Positions 27,288 through 36,592 of a DNA stretch of 64,000 nt are shown here, in pieces (positions within the stretch are counted from its first letter, which is position 1; each line of letters opens with the position of its first letter). Origin of the DNA: Christiangramia sabulilitoris (lineage in GTDB: Bacteria; Bacteroidota; Bacteroidia; Flavobacteriales; Flavobacteriaceae); contig NZ_VHSF01000002.1 in the NCBI RefSeq assembly GCF_007050985.1, positions 310,001 to 374,000 on the forward strand. The letters are read 5' to 3'. The notes below the pieces were generated by a model, which ran no database searches, was not told where the DNA came from, and was given only the letters and a program-made list of their open reading frames with translations. Both the position numbers and the translations under genes were made by a program.

Positions 27288-28577
27288 ATGAAGCAATTGT
27301 TTAACCGCACCCTGGCTTTCTTTAATGTCATTGAAAGCAAAATTGCCTTTTATCCTACCCTATTAGCATTCCTGGGCTTCAACTTTGCATTTTTTATGCT
27401 TTACCTTGAAAACAGGGGGATTTCAAAATATCTTATCGAGCATGTTCCGGTATTAGTTGTAGATAATGGGGATACCGCGATGACCATTCTTAGTTCGCTA
27501 ATTACAGGACTTATTTCCATGGTGGTTTTTAGCTTTTCGATGGTAATGTTATTATTAAGCCAGGCTTCCAGCAATTTCTCGCCAAGGTTATTACCGGGTT
27601 TGATAAGTGACCGGCGACATCAGGTTATTTTAGGAATCTATCTTTTCACAATTCTGTATTGCATATTTATCCTTTTTGCCATTCAACCTACCGGGGACCA
27701 ATATCAAATACCTGGATTTGCAGTCCTGTTAGGCATCATTCAGACAGTTGTAAGTATTTATGCTTTCATTTACTTTATTCATAACATTTCCCAGAGTATC
27801 CAGATCAGTAATATCCTGCAAAATATTTTTAAGATCGCAAAAAGAAGACTTGATGAACTGATCGATTCTGAAGAAGATCAATATGATAATTTTCCATCAA
27901 CAGAAGACTGGAAGGAGTACCACAGTGAAAAAAGTGGTTACCTACAAAATATTTCCTTTACTAACCTTATTGATATCTGCGAGGCTGAAAACATTAAATT
28001 ACATATACTTCCGGTTAAAGGAATATTTGTATTGAATGGCATTCCATTATTCAAGGTTAATAAAGACCTGGACGAAGAGGTTATAAAAAAAATACTTTCT
28101 AATTTCAATTTCTCCAGGGAAGAACTCGTTTCAGATAATTACACCCTGGCCTTTAAGCAGATCACCGAAATCATAGTAAAAGCAATGTCCCCTGGAATAA
28201 ATGATCCCGGTACCGCTATTAATGGTATAGATTATCTTACTGAACTACTGGCGTTGAGAATGAAGAAAAAGAATACCAGTGTAATCATAAGGGATGAAAC
28301 CGCTTACATTAGATTAAATACTATAGATTTTGAGGATCTTCTACATAACATTATGGCCTCCATTCGCACCTATTGTAAGCACGACATTGTCCTTGTACAG
28401 AAATTATTACTAATGTTCTATTACCTGGAAAAACAGCAAACCAGGGAAACCTCATATTCAGAAAATCTGAGGCGTGAAGCTAAAAACCTGCTTACAGATG
28501 CCAAAGATTCTATTAAAAATGAAGATGATATACAAACAGCTCTTAACTTAGCAGAAAAATTTAACCTTCAGACATAA
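27288..28577 (+). CDS. DUF2254 family membrane protein
   Basis: A 429-residue protein with four likely N-terminal transmembrane segments (residues 20-180) and a long cytoplasmic C-terminal domain. Family signatures: SSLITGLISMVVFSFSMVMLLLSQASSNFSPRLLPGLI, and a later AMSPGINDPGTAINGIDYL block, both hallmarks of DUF2254. No function is established. It is followed seven bases downstream by a DUF1456 gene, which suggests an operon. Confidence 0.9.
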   Translation: MKQLFNRTLAFFNVIESKIAFYPTLLAFLGFNFAFFMLYLENRGISKYLIEHVPVLVVDNGDTAMTILSSLITGLISMVVFSFSMVMLLLSQASSNFSPRLLPGLISDRRHQVILGIYLFTILYCIFILFAIQPTGDQYQIPGFAVLLGIIQTVVSIYAFIYFIHNISQSIQISNILQNIFKIAKRRLDELIDSEEDQYDNFPSTEDWKEYHSEKSGYLQNISFTNLIDICEAENIKLHILPVKGIFVLNGIPLFKVNKDLDEEVIKKILSNFNFSREELVSDNYTLAFKQITEIIVKAMSPGINDPGTAINGIDYLTELLALRMKKKNTSVIIRDETAYIRLNTIDFEDLLHNIMASIRTYCKHDIVLVQKLLLMFYYLEKQQTRETSYSENLRREAKNLLTDAKDSIKNEDDIQTALNLAEKFNLQT

Positions 28578-28584
28578 AATAACA

Positions 28585-28821
28585 ATGGCACTTACAAATA
28601 ATGATATTTTTAAAAAATTAAGGGTAGCACATAAACTAACCAATGAGGATATTGTAAAGATCTGTGAACTGGTAGATTTTAAAGTTTCCAAGAGTGAACT
28701 TGGTGCTATTTTTAGGAGAGAAGACCATGAAAAATATGTGGAATGCGGGGACCAGTTTCTCAGAAATTTTCTGGACGGCCTAATAATTCACCTTCGGGGA
28801 CCAATGCCGAAGAAAAAGTAA
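28585..28821 (+). CDS. DUF1456 family protein, single-repeat form
   Basis: A 78-residue protein that matches the second half of E. coli YehS: NNDIFKKLRVAHKL, GAIFRREDHEKYVECGDQFLRNFLDGL. YehS has two tandem DUF1456 repeats (about 156 residues); here only one is present, with a basic C-terminal end (PKKK). There are no stop codons or frame breaks suggesting truncation. Function is unknown. It is downstream of DUF2254 by seven bases and followed by a terminator. Confidence 0.88.
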   Translation: MALTNNDIFKKLRVAHKLTNEDIVKICELVDFKVSKSELGAIFRREDHEKYVECGDQFLRNFLDGLIIHLRGPMPKKK

Positions 28822-28853
28822 TTTCCAGGAATTAGTGACGGCACATAATAAAA

Positions 28854-28894
28854 AAAGGAGTTGAATTTTAAAATTTTCAACTCCTTTCATTTTT
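28854..28894. terminator. Rho-independent terminator
   Basis: AAAGGAGTTGAA (28854-28865) and TTCAACTCCTTT (28876-28887), followed after CA by a T run, and preceded by As. It lies between the DUF1456 gene and the convergent ettA gene. Confidence 0.85.
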
Positions 28895-28909
28895 TCTAAA
28901 AATTCAGGC

Positions 28910-30601
28910 CTAACGAACCAGTTTTTTATATTTAATACGCTTTGGCATAATATCACCGCCCAGACGTTTCTTTTTATTCTCTTCATAATCTGAAAAACTA
29001 CCCTCAAAGAAATATACCTGAGAGTCTCCTTCGAATGCAAGAATATGAGTACAAATTCTATCCAGGAACCAACGGTCGTGAGAGATCACTACAGCACATC
29101 CGGCGAAATTATCCAGTCCTTCTTCCAGGGCCCTTAAAGTATTCACATCAAGATCATTAGTTGGCTCATCCAGAAGTAAAACGTTTCCTTCTTCCTTAAG
29201 CGTCATCGCAAGATGAAGACGGTTTCGCTCCCCACCAGATAGCATGCTTACTTTTTTATTCTGCTCGCTTCCGCTAAAATTAAATCGGCTTAGGTAAGCT
29301 CTCGAATTCACCTGACGTCCTCCCATCATGATCAACTCCTGTTCGTCACTAAAGTTTTGCCAGATAGTCTTATCAGGATCTATATTAGAATGGCTTTGAT
29401 CTACATATGCTATCTGTGCTGTTTCTCCAACAGTAAAACTTCCTTTATCAGGCTCTTCTTCACCCATGATCATTTTGAAAATAGTGGTTTTACCGGCACC
29501 GTTTGGCCCAATAATCCCAACAATTCCAGCCTGCGGAAGATTAAAATTAAGATCTTCATAAAGCAATTTATCTCCAAATGCCTTACTCACTCCATTTGCT
29601 TCGATCACATTTGTTCCTAAACGAGGTCCGTTAGGAATATAGATCTCGAGCTTTTCATCCATCTGCTTTTGATCCTGACTCAAAAGTTTGTCATAATTCT
29701 TAAGTCTTGCCTTTTGCTTAGTCTGCCTGCCTTTGGGGCTCATTCTGGACCACTCAAGCTCGCGTTCCAGTGTTTTTTGACGTTTACTTGCCTGTTTCTG
29801 TTCCTGAGCAAGTCTCTTGGATTTTTGATCCAGCCAGGAAGAATAATTTCCTTTCCATGGAATTCCCTCTCCCCTGTCCAGTTCCAATATCCATCCGGCA
29901 ACATTATCAAGAAAGTAACGGTCGTGGGTTACGGCGATAACTGTCCCTTTATATTGTTGTAAATGATGCTCCAGCCAGTGCACAGATTCAGCATCCAGGT
30001 GGTTGGTTGGCTCATCCAAAAGTAATACATCCGGCTCCTGAAGCAGAAGGCGACATAGAGCTACCCTTCTTCTTTCCCCTCCGGAAAGCACTGCGATCTT
30101 CTTGTCTGGCTCAGGTGTTCTTAGAGCATCCATGGCAATCTCCAGTTTTGTATCCAGTTCCCAGGCATTACTGGCGTCGATCTTATCCTGAAGTTCTGCC
30201 TGCTTGTCCATAAGTTTTTGCATCTTATCTGCATCCTCATAAACTTCCGGCAAGCCGAACATATCGTTTATTTTGTTGTATTCATCAAGAATAGCAACTG
30301 TCTCCGCAGCTCCTTCCTTTACAACTTCCAGTACCGTTTTTTCATCATCCAGTTCTGGTTCCTGCTCCAGCATTCCCACGCTGTAATTAGGAGAGAACAC
30401 CACATCACCCTGGAAATTCTGGTCTTTACCGGCAATGATATTCAATAAGGTCGATTTACCGGAACCATTTAATCCAAGGATCCCGATCTTGGCTCCGTAA
30501 AAGAAGCTTAAATAAATATTTTTCAGGACAGGAGTATTTGCCTTTGGAAAGGTCTTGGTAACTCCAGACATTGAAAAAATCACTTTTTTATCGTCTGACA
30601 T
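28910..30601 (-). CDS. ettA: ABC-F protein, energy-dependent translational throttle EttA
   Basis: A 563-residue soluble protein with two ABC ATPase domains and no membrane segment. First domain: LGLNGSGKSTLLN, LSGGERRRVALCRLL, LLLDEPTNHLD. Second: IGPNGAGKTTIF, LSGGERNRLHLA, LLLDEPTNDLD. The inter-domain linker is highly charged, and the length matches EttA, which binds the ribosomal E site and gates the first translation step according to ADP/ATP ratio. Two distal terminators surround it: one at its 3' side and none in between. It is upstream of no other gene on its strand and follows the DinB-like gene by 64 bases. Confidence 0.92.
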   Translation of the reverse strand: MSDDKKVIFSMSGVTKTFPKANTPVLKNIYLSFFYGAKIGILGLNGSGKSTLLNIIAGKDQNFQGDVVFSPNYSVGMLEQEPELDDEKTVLEVVKEGAAETVAILDEYNKINDMFGLPEVYEDADKMQKLMDKQAELQDKIDASNAWELDTKLEIAMDALRTPEPDKKIAVLSGGERRRVALCRLLLQEPDVLLLDEPTNHLDAESVHWLEHHLQQYKGTVIAVTHDRYFLDNVAGWILELDRGEGIPWKGNYSSWLDQKSKRLAQEQKQASKRQKTLERELEWSRMSPKGRQTKQKARLKNYDKLLSQDQKQMDEKLEIYIPNGPRLGTNVIEANGVSKAFGDKLLYEDLNFNLPQAGIVGIIGPNGAGKTTIFKMIMGEEEPDKGSFTVGETAQIAYVDQSHSNIDPDKTIWQNFSDEQELIMMGGRQVNSRAYLSRFNFSGSEQNKKVSMLSGGERNRLHLAMTLKEEGNVLLLDEPTNDLDVNTLRALEEGLDNFAGCAVVISHDRWFLDRICTHILAFEGDSQVYFFEGSFSDYEENKKKRLGGDIMPKRIKYKKLVR

Positions 30602-30664
30602 ATATCTTAATATTAAAATTCTTAATTATTAGAGATTGCAAATATCCTGAATTTTTCACAGAAT

Positions 30665-31144
30665 TCAATTATCATAAACCCCCAATAATCTCTGGATTAA
30701 CAGTAATTGTCCTGTATGATAGGCTGTATGTTCGATCACCAGAAGTATCTCTCTTAGCAGAGTATGATCCTGAGAATTTAACACAGGCTGACCCAGGTCG
30801 AATTCTTCGTTCAGCAAATGATCCTTAAGTAACTTCCTATCCTCAAAATAATTGGCTTTTAGATCCTCCCACTCCTCTTCGCTTGCAGGTTCGGGGACAT
30901 CTGGCCAGTAATCTGTGGGCCATTCTTTCGGGGAGTATTCAGGTGAATTGATGTAGTCAAGGATATCTTTCTGGGCAAACCAGATATGAAAGAAAACTTC
31001 ATAAAAAGAATAAGGTAAACCAGAAGGTCTTTTACGAATTTTCCCGAAGGGTATGGCATCGATAAAACTTTCTATGGATGCATAAGCCAGACCACCTTCC
31101 AGATGAGCTACCAGTTGCTTTCTGCTTTCTTTATCTGAGATCAT
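30665..31144 (-). CDS. DinB-like four-helix protein
   Basis: A 159-residue protein of the DinB/YfiT-like putative metalloenzyme fold. Candidate metal-ligand histidines: FFHIWFAQKDIL in the second helix, and EHTAYHTGQLLLIQRLLG at the C-terminus, where H-x3-H is the usual pair. SGLPYSFYEVF precedes the first. These proteins transfer small thiols or remain uncharacterised. The gene is ten bases downstream of the small membrane-protein gene. Confidence 0.8.
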   Translation of the reverse strand: MISDKESRKQLVAHLEGGLAYASIESFIDAIPFGKIRKRPSGLPYSFYEVFFHIWFAQKDILDYINSPEYSPKEWPTDYWPDVPEPASEEEWEDLKANYFEDRKLLKDHLLNEEFDLGQPVLNSQDHTLLREILLVIEHTAYHTGQLLLIQRLLGVYDN

Positions 31145-31153
31145 GATTTTCTT

Positions 31154-31333
31154 TTAAACTCTACCTTTCAGCGCATTGAAAACCCAGGATATAAAAAAGA
31201 ACCCTATACCCGTAACCGAAAAGCCGATGGCATAATCCTTATACTTCAAAACCCCCAGTAAAACCAAAGCTGCTCCCACCAGAAATAATAAAAAAGATGC
31301 CCAACCAAATATGCTGTTTTTATTCATTGACAT
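31154..31333 (-). CDS. Small two-helix membrane protein (59 residues)
   Basis: A 59-residue open frame starting at 31333, with a second possible start two codons later at 31327. Translation reads MSMNKNSIFGWASFLLFLVG, then a second hydrophobic segment (TGIGFFFISWVFNALK). It has two likely transmembrane helices and a short basic end. It resembles the small membrane protein family named after Gramella forsetii CAL67264, but I give this from memory only. It shares its strand with the DinB-like gene, with ten bases between. Confidence 0.7.
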   Translation of the reverse strand: MSMNKNSIFGWASFLLFLVGAALVLLGVLKYKDYAIGFSVTGIGFFFISWVFNALKGRV

Positions 31334-31520
31334 AATCCCTGTTTTTAAACAAATATCGGCTAATTTTTATTGCTTTTTTCGAAGCTGAGAATTGCGGTCT
31401 TTTTGTATTTTAGCCAAAAGCCAATTCTGAATGAGAATTCGTAAATTTTCCTCAGAATTAAAGATTAATTTAAAATTAATCACATTAAAATAAACAATTT
31501 ATTGTAAAAAGCTCAATATA

Positions 31521-33149
31521 ATGGACATCAACTTCAACAAAAATGAAGATCATAATAAGCTTTTAGTTTCCACCATGAAACAAAAGCTTGCCAAAATTAA
31601 ATTAGGTGGAGGAGAAAAGCGTATTGAAAAACATCACGCTAAAGGGAAAATGACCGCCAGGGAAAGAATAGATTTTTTGCTGGATGATAAAGAGAAATCG
31701 ATTGAAATTGGCGCCTTTGCCGGTGATGGAATGTATAAAGAACATGGCGGCTGCCCCGGTGGTGGTGTAGTGGTCAAGATGGGATATGTATCGGGTAAAC
31801 AATGTATAGTTGTGGCAAACGATGCTACAGTAAAAGCCGGGGCATGGTTTCCTATAACAGGAAAAAAGAACCTTAGAGCTCAGGAAATAGCCATTGAAAA
31901 CAGGCTGCCCATTATATATTTAGTGGATAGTGCCGGGGTATTTCTACCAATGCAGGACGAAATTTTTCCAGATAAGGAACACTTCGGAAGGATCTTTAGA
32001 AATAACGCCGTTATGAGCAGCATGGGCATTACCCAGATCGCTGCGGTTATGGGTAGTTGCGTCGCTGGCGGGGCATATTTACCTATAATGAGTGATGAAG
32101 CACTTATCGTTGAAAAAACAGGTAGTATCTTTCTGGCCGGAAGTTATCTGGTAAAAGCCGCAATTGGCGAATCAATTGACAATGAAACTTTAGGTGGTGC
32201 AACTACTCACAGCGAGATAAGTGGGGTTACAGATTATAAAGCCAAAGATGATAAGGATGCTTTGACCCGTATCCAGAAAATTATGGATAAGATCGGTGAT
32301 TTTGACAAGGCGGGTTATAGTCATTCTAAACCTGCCAAACCAAAGCAAAAACAGGAAGAGATCTATGGAATTCTACCAAAGAAGAGGAGTGATCAATATG
32401 ATATGCATGAGATCATCTATCGACTGGTAGACAATTCAGAATTCGAAGAGTATAAAGAAGGCTATGGCCAGACTATCATCACGGGATATGCACGAATAGA
32501 CGGCTGGGCTGTTGGAATCGTGGCGAATCAGAGAAAAATAGTAAAAACCAAAAAAGGGGAAATGCAATTTGGTGGAGTCATCTATTCAGACTCTGCAGAT
32601 AAAGCTACTCGCTTTATTGCTAATTGTAACCAGAAAAAAATACCTCTGGTTTTCCTGCAGGATGTTACCGGATTTATGGTAGGCAGCAAAAGTGAACATG
32701 GAGGAATTATAAAGGATGGGGCAAAAATGGTGAATGCCGTGAGTAATTCTGTGGTACCTAAATTCACTATTATCATAGGAAACTCTTACGGCGCCGGAAA
32801 TTACGCCATGTGTGGGAAAGCCTATGATCCAAGATTGATCGCTGCCTGGCCTAGTGCTGAACTTGCTGTTATGGGTGGAACCCAGGCCGCTAAAGTGCTT
32901 GCCCAGATTGAGACTGCATCAATGGCGAAAAAAGGTGAAAAAGTAGACGAGGAAAAGGAAAAAGAAGTTTTTGAAAAATTGAAAGCAAAATATGATGCGC
33001 AAACCTCAGCTTATTATGCCGCAGCCAGAATCTGGACAGACGCGATCATAGACCCTTTAGACACGAGAAAATGGATATCAATGGGAATTGAGGCTGCAAA
33101 CCACGCCCCTATTGAAAAAGACTTCAATATGGGAGTTTTGCAGGTATAA
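31521..33149 (+). CDS. Acyl-CoA carboxylase carboxyltransferase (beta) subunit, MCC-like
   Basis: A 542-residue carboxyltransferase subunit of a biotin-dependent acyl-CoA carboxylase. Conserved features are TARERIDFLLD, the two crotonase-fold halves with VDSAGVFLPMQDEIFPD and GSCVAGGAYLPIMSDEALIV in the first and QDVTGFMVGSKSEHGGIIKDGAKM and GNSYGAGNYAMCGKAYDPRL in the second. These phrases are closer to methylcrotonoyl-CoA carboxylase beta subunits than to propionyl-CoA carboxylase. No biotin-carrier or alpha subunit lies nearby, so it must pair with a partner encoded elsewhere. It starts at 31521 and ends just before a terminator. Confidence 0.88.
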   Translation: MDINFNKNEDHNKLLVSTMKQKLAKIKLGGGEKRIEKHHAKGKMTARERIDFLLDDKEKSIEIGAFAGDGMYKEHGGCPGGGVVVKMGYVSGKQCIVVANDATVKAGAWFPITGKKNLRAQEIAIENRLPIIYLVDSAGVFLPMQDEIFPDKEHFGRIFRNNAVMSSMGITQIAAVMGSCVAGGAYLPIMSDEALIVEKTGSIFLAGSYLVKAAIGESIDNETLGGATTHSEISGVTDYKAKDDKDALTRIQKIMDKIGDFDKAGYSHSKPAKPKQKQEEIYGILPKKRSDQYDMHEIIYRLVDNSEFEEYKEGYGQTIITGYARIDGWAVGIVANQRKIVKTKKGEMQFGGVIYSDSADKATRFIANCNQKKIPLVFLQDVTGFMVGSKSEHGGIIKDGAKMVNAVSNSVVPKFTIIIGNSYGAGNYAMCGKAYDPRLIAAWPSAELAVMGGTQAAKVLAQIETASMAKKGEKVDEEKEKEVFEKLKAKYDAQTSAYYAAARIWTDAIIDPLDTRKWISMGIEAANHAPIEKDFNMGVLQV

Positions 33150-33172
33150 ATTGAATAAATAATAAATGTGAT

Positions 33173-33205
33173 AAAACCATCAGCTAATTCCTGATGGTTT
33201 TTTTA
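33173..33205 (+). terminator. Rho-independent terminator after the acyl-CoA carboxylase gene
   Basis: AAAACCATCAG (33173-33183) and CTGATGGTTTT (33191-33201) with a seven-base loop, followed by more Ts. The rest of the 33150-33387 interval contains no credible ORF. Confidence 0.87.
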
Positions 33206-33387
33206 TTTCCCGGTATAAGTTTTTCTTCACCATATATCATGATAATTCTATCCACGTGAGCCCTGAGAAAGCATACTTCTGTTCTTTTTAGAAAAATTTG
33301 GCAGGAGATATTAAATAATATATAAATGAGTTTTATCCCGTAAAACGAGTCGGTTTTTGGTGTAATTTTTCACAAAAATATGCTCAA

Positions 33388-34344
33388 ATGATCGTCTCGA
33401 GGAACCTCAACTGGAAACACATTGTATATTATACCTGGAAAAGTATGATCTACTTTTTCATACTATCATTACTGGTTTATGTGTTACATATTCAATTCAA
33501 TTTTGAAAGGCTAAGCATTCCTTTTAACGCTATTGCAACCCTAAGTACAGCCCTGGCCATATACCTGGGTTTTAAAAATAACAGTGCCTATGATCGTTGG
33601 TGGGAAGCCAGGAAAATCTGGGGACTACTGGTTAACTACAGCCGCGCGTGGGGAAGAGAAATTCTTAATCTGGCCCTTCCTACAGAAAATGCATATGCAG
33701 ATGAACTTGAACAATGGCAGAAAAGAGTGATTTATCGCCATATTGGTTTTGTACACGCCTTGAGAGTATTCCTCAGGATTAGAAAACCATATAATAAAAA
33801 CAGGAATGAATTAGTAGAGGATCATAACAGATATGCCGATGTCAAAGCCTTTCTATCTTCCGAAGAGTTCAGGCTATTCCGGGAGAAAAACAATCCTCCT
33901 AACTATCTATTACAACTACAGGGAGAGGACCTAAGAACCGCCTTTGAAAAAGGCTGGCTTTCAGATTATCGTTTTGTAAAGCTGAATGAAACCCTGACTG
34001 AATTTAACAACCATCAGGGAATGAGCGAGAGGATCAAGAATACTCCGCTTCCAAGGCCTTATAGTTTTTCTTCCAGGATATTTGTATTTATGCATGGCAC
34101 CCTGGTTCCGTTTGCATTTATTGAAGAATTAGGCTGGATCAACATCCCTCTTTCCCTTACCATAAACTTTATATTCCTTGCACTTGACCAGATAGGGGAA
34201 CGCACAGAAGATCCTTTTGAAAACAAAATGGAAGACACACCCCTTACCCAGATAAGTATCACCATAGAAACCAATTTAAAAGAAATGCTAGGTGAAGGAG
34301 AATTGCCAAAGTATACCGAGAAATTTGAAGGTGTTATTTTATAG
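33388..34344 (+). CDS. Bestrophin family anion channel
   Basis: A 318-residue membrane protein with the bestrophin family core: YLGFKNNSAYDRWWEARKIWGLLVNYSRAWGRE, where the DRWWEARK-x-WG segment is diagnostic. Further helices lie between residues 20 and 60 and between 225 and 275. An inner-membrane chloride or anion channel is the expected role. It is alone on its strand, with a TTTTTG and a TAATTTTTC-like segment about 30 bases upstream that could act as a promoter. The M1 peptidase follows 82 bases downstream. Confidence 0.9.
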   Translation: MIVSRNLNWKHIVYYTWKSMIYFFILSLLVYVLHIQFNFERLSIPFNAIATLSTALAIYLGFKNNSAYDRWWEARKIWGLLVNYSRAWGREILNLALPTENAYADELEQWQKRVIYRHIGFVHALRVFLRIRKPYNKNRNELVEDHNRYADVKAFLSSEEFRLFREKNNPPNYLLQLQGEDLRTAFEKGWLSDYRFVKLNETLTEFNNHQGMSERIKNTPLPRPYSFSSRIFVFMHGTLVPFAFIEELGWINIPLSLTINFIFLALDQIGERTEDPFENKMEDTPLTQISITIETNLKEMLGEGELPKYTEKFEGVIL

Positions 34345-34426
34345 CTTCGATTGAGAATGCACAGATAAAGGCTAAAGGGAATATTGCTCAAAAAACTATA
34401 ACTTGGCTCTCCAAATTTATTTGAAC

Positions 34427-36064
34427 ATGAAACGTATTATCCCGGCACTTATATTATTTTTTTCATTTTGTAATCTGAATGCTCAGGTAGTTGGAGAAAA
34501 TCATTCCAATTTTACTAAGGCAGATACCCTTAGAGGTTCCCTAAGACCTGAAAGGACTGGTTTTGATGTACAGAAATATCATTTGAAATTAAAAGTAGAA
34601 CCTGAAAACAAATTCATTTCCGGGTCTAATACCATTAGTTTTAAAGTAATAGCAGAGTTGCCGGTAATGCAATTGGATCTTTTCAAAAATATGCAGATAG
34701 ATTCGATCATGCACCGAGGTAAAGAATTGAGTTATGAAAGGGAATATAATGCAGTCTTCATAAAATTCGACGAACCCCTGCAAAAAGGTATTTCAGATTC
34801 TATACAATTTTATTATCATGGAAATCCGGTAGTAGCCAAAAACGCTCCCTGGGATGGCGGCTTTGTTTGGGATAAGGATGAAGACAGTAATCCCTGGATT
34901 GGGGTTGCAGTCCAGGGAACTGGCGCAAGTTTATGGTATCCCAACAAGGATCATCAAAGCGATGAACCTGAGGAGGCTAGGTTAGATATTGCCGTACCCA
35001 ATGGTCTCATGAACGTTTCCAACGGTAGGTTAATAGGTGAAAAAGACCTGGGTAATGGATTTACCGAGTGGAGCTGGAAAGTGGTGAACCCGATCAATAA
35101 TTATAACATAATGCTCAATATAGGTAACTACGTGCATTTTTCTGATGAATATAGAGACCTGACTCTGGACTATTACGTATTGCCATATAACCTGGAGAAA
35201 GCTAAAGTTCATTTTACTGAGGTGAAGGATATGATGGCCTGTTTTTATAAGAAAATGGGGCCTTATCCTTTCGTAGAAGACGGTTTCAAACTTATCGAAA
35301 CACCATACCTGGGGATGGAACACCAGAGTGCGGTAGCTTATGGAAACCAATACCGGAAGGGATATCTTGGCAGGGATCTGTCTGGAACCGGAATTGGGTT
35401 AAAATTTGATTTTATTATCATCCATGAATCAGGTCACGAATGGTATGGAAACAGTATCACCGCAAAAGATATTGCCGATATGTGGATCCACGAAGGCTTT
35501 ACCAGTTATACGGAAGCTATTTATACTGAATGTCGCTGGGGAAAGAAAGAAAGCCTGCAGTACATTAAGGGAATAAGGCGAAATATTTCAAATCAACGTA
35601 AGATCATTGGGGATTATGGGGTAAATGCGGAAGGTTCAAGCGACATGTATTATAAAGGCTCCAACCTTTTGAATATGATAAGAAGCATCTACGATAACGA
35701 TGAATTATGGTGGAAAACCTTAAGAGATTATACAGAAACCTTTAAGCATAGAACTATTACTACAGAGGACACCGAGGAATTTTTCGATATGGCCACAGAG
35801 GTAGATCTAAAACCGGTATTTGATCAATATCTCAGACATGCTTCTTTGCCGGTTCTGCAGTTGAGACAGGCTGATGACCAGATACTTTACCGCTGGAAAG
35901 CAGACGTTCTAAGCTTTAAAATGCCCGTTGATGTATTCATCGATGAAGAAGAGATACGTTTGAACGCTACCTCAGAATGGCAATCCTACGAGACCGGTGA
36001 AGAACTTGATGAATTAAAAGTGAATGATCTCGAATTCTACATAGAAACTGAGATCGTACCATAA
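34427..36064 (+). CDS. M1 family metallopeptidase (GMEHQ variant)
   Basis: About 545 residues from the ATG at 34427; a TTG start at 34403 would precede the signal peptide by eight residues. The signal peptide runs to about NLNAQ. Zinc site HESGHEWYGN (333-342) with the third ligand Glu about 19 residues later in WIHEGFTSYTEA. The exopeptidase substrate motif reads GMEHQ (296-300) instead of GAMEN. The C-terminal half lacks the long HEAT-like domain of aminopeptidase N. It probably acts as a periplasmic aminopeptidase. DoxX follows 93 bases downstream. Confidence 0.88.
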   Translation: MKRIIPALILFFSFCNLNAQVVGENHSNFTKADTLRGSLRPERTGFDVQKYHLKLKVEPENKFISGSNTISFKVIAELPVMQLDLFKNMQIDSIMHRGKELSYEREYNAVFIKFDEPLQKGISDSIQFYYHGNPVVAKNAPWDGGFVWDKDEDSNPWIGVAVQGTGASLWYPNKDHQSDEPEEARLDIAVPNGLMNVSNGRLIGEKDLGNGFTEWSWKVVNPINNYNIMLNIGNYVHFSDEYRDLTLDYYVLPYNLEKAKVHFTEVKDMMACFYKKMGPYPFVEDGFKLIETPYLGMEHQSAVAYGNQYRKGYLGRDLSGTGIGLKFDFIIIHESGHEWYGNSITAKDIADMWIHEGFTSYTEAIYTECRWGKKESLQYIKGIRRNISNQRKIIGDYGVNAEGSSDMYYKGSNLLNMIRSIYDNDELWWKTLRDYTETFKHRTITTEDTEEFFDMATEVDLKPVFDQYLRHASLPVLQLRQADDQILYRWKADVLSFKMPVDVFIDEEEIRLNATSEWQSYETGEELDELKVNDLEFYIETEIVP

Positions 36065-36157
36065 AGCTTTCCAGATATCCTGAAATTCAAACAATTAGAT
36101 CGGCATAAAGGCGGATATTTTACTGGTTTTTAGTAACTTAAGGTAAATTATTGCATT

Positions 36158-36580
36158 ATGTTAAGTATTAAATCACTTAATAAATGGGCCAATGCACATA
36201 CTTACTACTGGCTTGATCTATTACGGGTAGCGCTGGGAGTCTTTTTCTTTATAAAAGGAGTCCAATTCATCTCACAAACCGAAATGCTGGCAGAATTGAT
36301 AAAACCTCTACAAGGTTTTGGAGGCACTATGCTCATAGTTCATTATGTAGCATCTGCACACCTGGTTGGAGGTATTCTTATTGCTTTTGGATTATTGACG
36401 AGATGGGCACTTATCGCACAGATCCCAATCCTGATCGGGGCAATTCTGATCAATTTCGTTGGAGAAATGAATTCTTCAGCATTGATCCTTGCCCTCCTGG
36501 TAACAGTAATTAGTGTGTTCTTTATTTTCTATGGATCCGGGAAACATTCCGCAGATTACATGATGAAAATGGGATATTAA
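36158..36580 (+). CDS. DoxX family membrane protein
   Basis: A 140-residue protein with four hydrophobic segments, and the DoxX-type opening WLDLLRVALGVFFFIKGVQF followed by a VHYVASAHLVGGILIAFGLLTRWA helix pair. The family includes terminal quinol oxidase subunits and MdtA-like membrane proteins; the role here is not established. It converges with the M24 peptidase gene 12 bases away. Confidence 0.85.
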   Translation: MLSIKSLNKWANAHTYYWLDLLRVALGVFFFIKGVQFISQTEMLAELIKPLQGFGGTMLIVHYVASAHLVGGILIAFGLLTRWALIAQIPILIGAILINFVGEMNSSALILALLVTVISVFFIFYGSGKHSADYMMKMGY

Positions 36581-36592
36581 AACTGGCTTTTT

